Shown here: one piece after another, positions 63,514 to 64,000 of the stretch | Position numbering within the stretch: position 1 is the first letter of the stretch | Layout of the letters: the number at the start of each line of letters is the position of its first letter | Assembly: GCA_951394045.1 (NCBI GenBank) | Contig: OX595989.1 | Span: forward strand, 3,348,001 to 3,412,000 | Reading direction: 5' to 3' | Length of the DNA: 64,000 nt | Source of the DNA: Nitzschia sp. DOCU1 | Lineage: Eukaryota > Bacillariophyta > Bacillariophyceae > Bacillariales > Bacillariaceae | The notes under the pieces: generated by a model | Told to the model about the DNA's origin: nothing | What the model saw: only the letters and a program-made list of their open reading frames with translations | Database searches by the model: none | Position numbers and translations under genes: made by a program

Positions 63514-64000
63514 TTATATGACTGGACCAGCGCAGGCGTACCTAGGCGACACGCTGGCATTCTCTGCTAGTGCTAATGGTCGGAAACTTCCCTTGATGAC
63601 TGGGTCGTTCCCAGCTTCCATCCGGCTGTAGTCTGTCGAAAGGTCTTGAGTGGTGGCATCGGAAGGAAGCGTCTTGGCTCGAGCCTTTCGCTTGGCACGG
63701 CAGGATCTGATAATAGAGTACAACACATAAAAAACAAACAAGCCCAATAGCGTTAGGGCCGCAATAGCGCCAGCCTTTCCCGACGGAGCGGACGCAAAGG
63801 TGCTCTTGTCGTAGGAGCCGGTGACCATCGTCTCAGCTCCAACCGAGCACCGCCCTACCAGTTGCTTCTGGAAAAAGATGTCAAGAACAATTTCTCCTTG
63901 ATACCCTGAAGATGCCCAATCCATAAAGCCAGATGATGGAGCGGGGAATCTGTAACTCGAGTCAAACATGTATCGCCCATCAGCGGGGCAGTCACCGTAC
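63514..64000 (-). CDS. Six-Cys type I membrane protein, family member D (partial, runs off the right edge)
   Basis: Only the 3' part is present, and the frame is open to the window edge. It begins within GDCPADGRYMFDSSYRFPAP, equivalent to the fifth conserved cysteine of the family. It continues with WASSGYQGEIVLDIFFQ, LVGRCSVGAE (sixth cysteine), the APSGKAGAIAALTLLGLFVF junction into the membrane helix, a basic stop-transfer (RSCRAKRKARAK) and a tail of about 65 residues. By analogy with A-C, a first exon with signal peptide and three cysteines should lie upstream, beyond 64000. Confidence 0.8.
   Translation of the reverse strand, partial: YGDCPADGRYMFDSSYRFPAPSSGFMDWASSGYQGEIVLDIFFQKQLVGRCSVGAETMVTGSYDKSTFASAPSGKAGAIAALTLLGLFVFYVLYSIIRSCRAKRKARAKTLPSDATTQDLSTDYSRMEAGNDPVIKGSFRPLALAENASVSPRYACAGPVI

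Overview
The window looks like nuclear DNA of a diatom, most likely an expanded, duplication-rich genome of the raphid pennate type such as Seminavis; the genus is an inference. The reasons are: monocistronic genes on both strands, a few short GT-AG introns (69-110 nt where I could place both ends), a domain I know mainly from diatoms (DUF6824), an ASAFAP-like plastid signal with Phe next to the cleavage site, and acidic or Ser/Asn-rich disordered tails. I see no bacterial operons, CRISPR arrays, rRNA or convincing tRNA genes.

Layout. 0-21 kb holds a possibly broken small gene at the left edge, a DUF6824-LRR protein, a DUF4419 protein, an unknown two-exon gene, a plastid-type protein with a lone Lon substrate-binding domain, an LRR-like protein, an MFS transporter (two exons), a ubiquilin/Dsk2 homologue, an unknown Ser-rich protein and a membrane-anchored alpha/beta hydrolase. 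21.7-29 kb is a tandem trio of CRAL-TRIO (Sec14-like) proteins that carry DUF6824 at the C-terminus. The middle copy is interrupted by one in-frame TGA, and a CS-domain (NudC-like) gene sits on the opposite strand between copies two and three. 29.6-35 kb is one 1759-residue disordered protein. It diverges from a three-exon MSH6 homologue (35.7-40.3 kb) whose shared promoter region contains E2F-like sites. 40.8-46.6 kb has a small unknown gene, a glyoxalase-like protein, a DUF2256 protein with an N-terminal targeting extension, and an HMG-box protein.

47,151-53,650 is a tandem array of exactly five 1300-bp units; I found only two variable positions among the copies. It is followed by a membrane-anchored short-chain dehydrogenase.

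55.5-64 kb is the most interesting region. It is a head-to-tail cluster of four genes for single-pass membrane proteins of a family I do not recognise. They have a signal peptide, an ectodomain with six conserved cysteines, a P-S/T-G motif before the membrane helix, and one phase-1 intron at the same place in all three complete members. Their cytoplasmic tails differ greatly, from about 50 to about 900 residues. The longest tail is built from in-frame repeats and contains a recent duplication of about 680 bp. The fourth member runs off the right edge.

The genes do not form one pathway. The unifying theme is tandem duplication at several scales: whole genes (CRAL-TRIO/DUF6824 and six-Cys families), non-genic units (the 1300-bp array) and protein-internal repeats.
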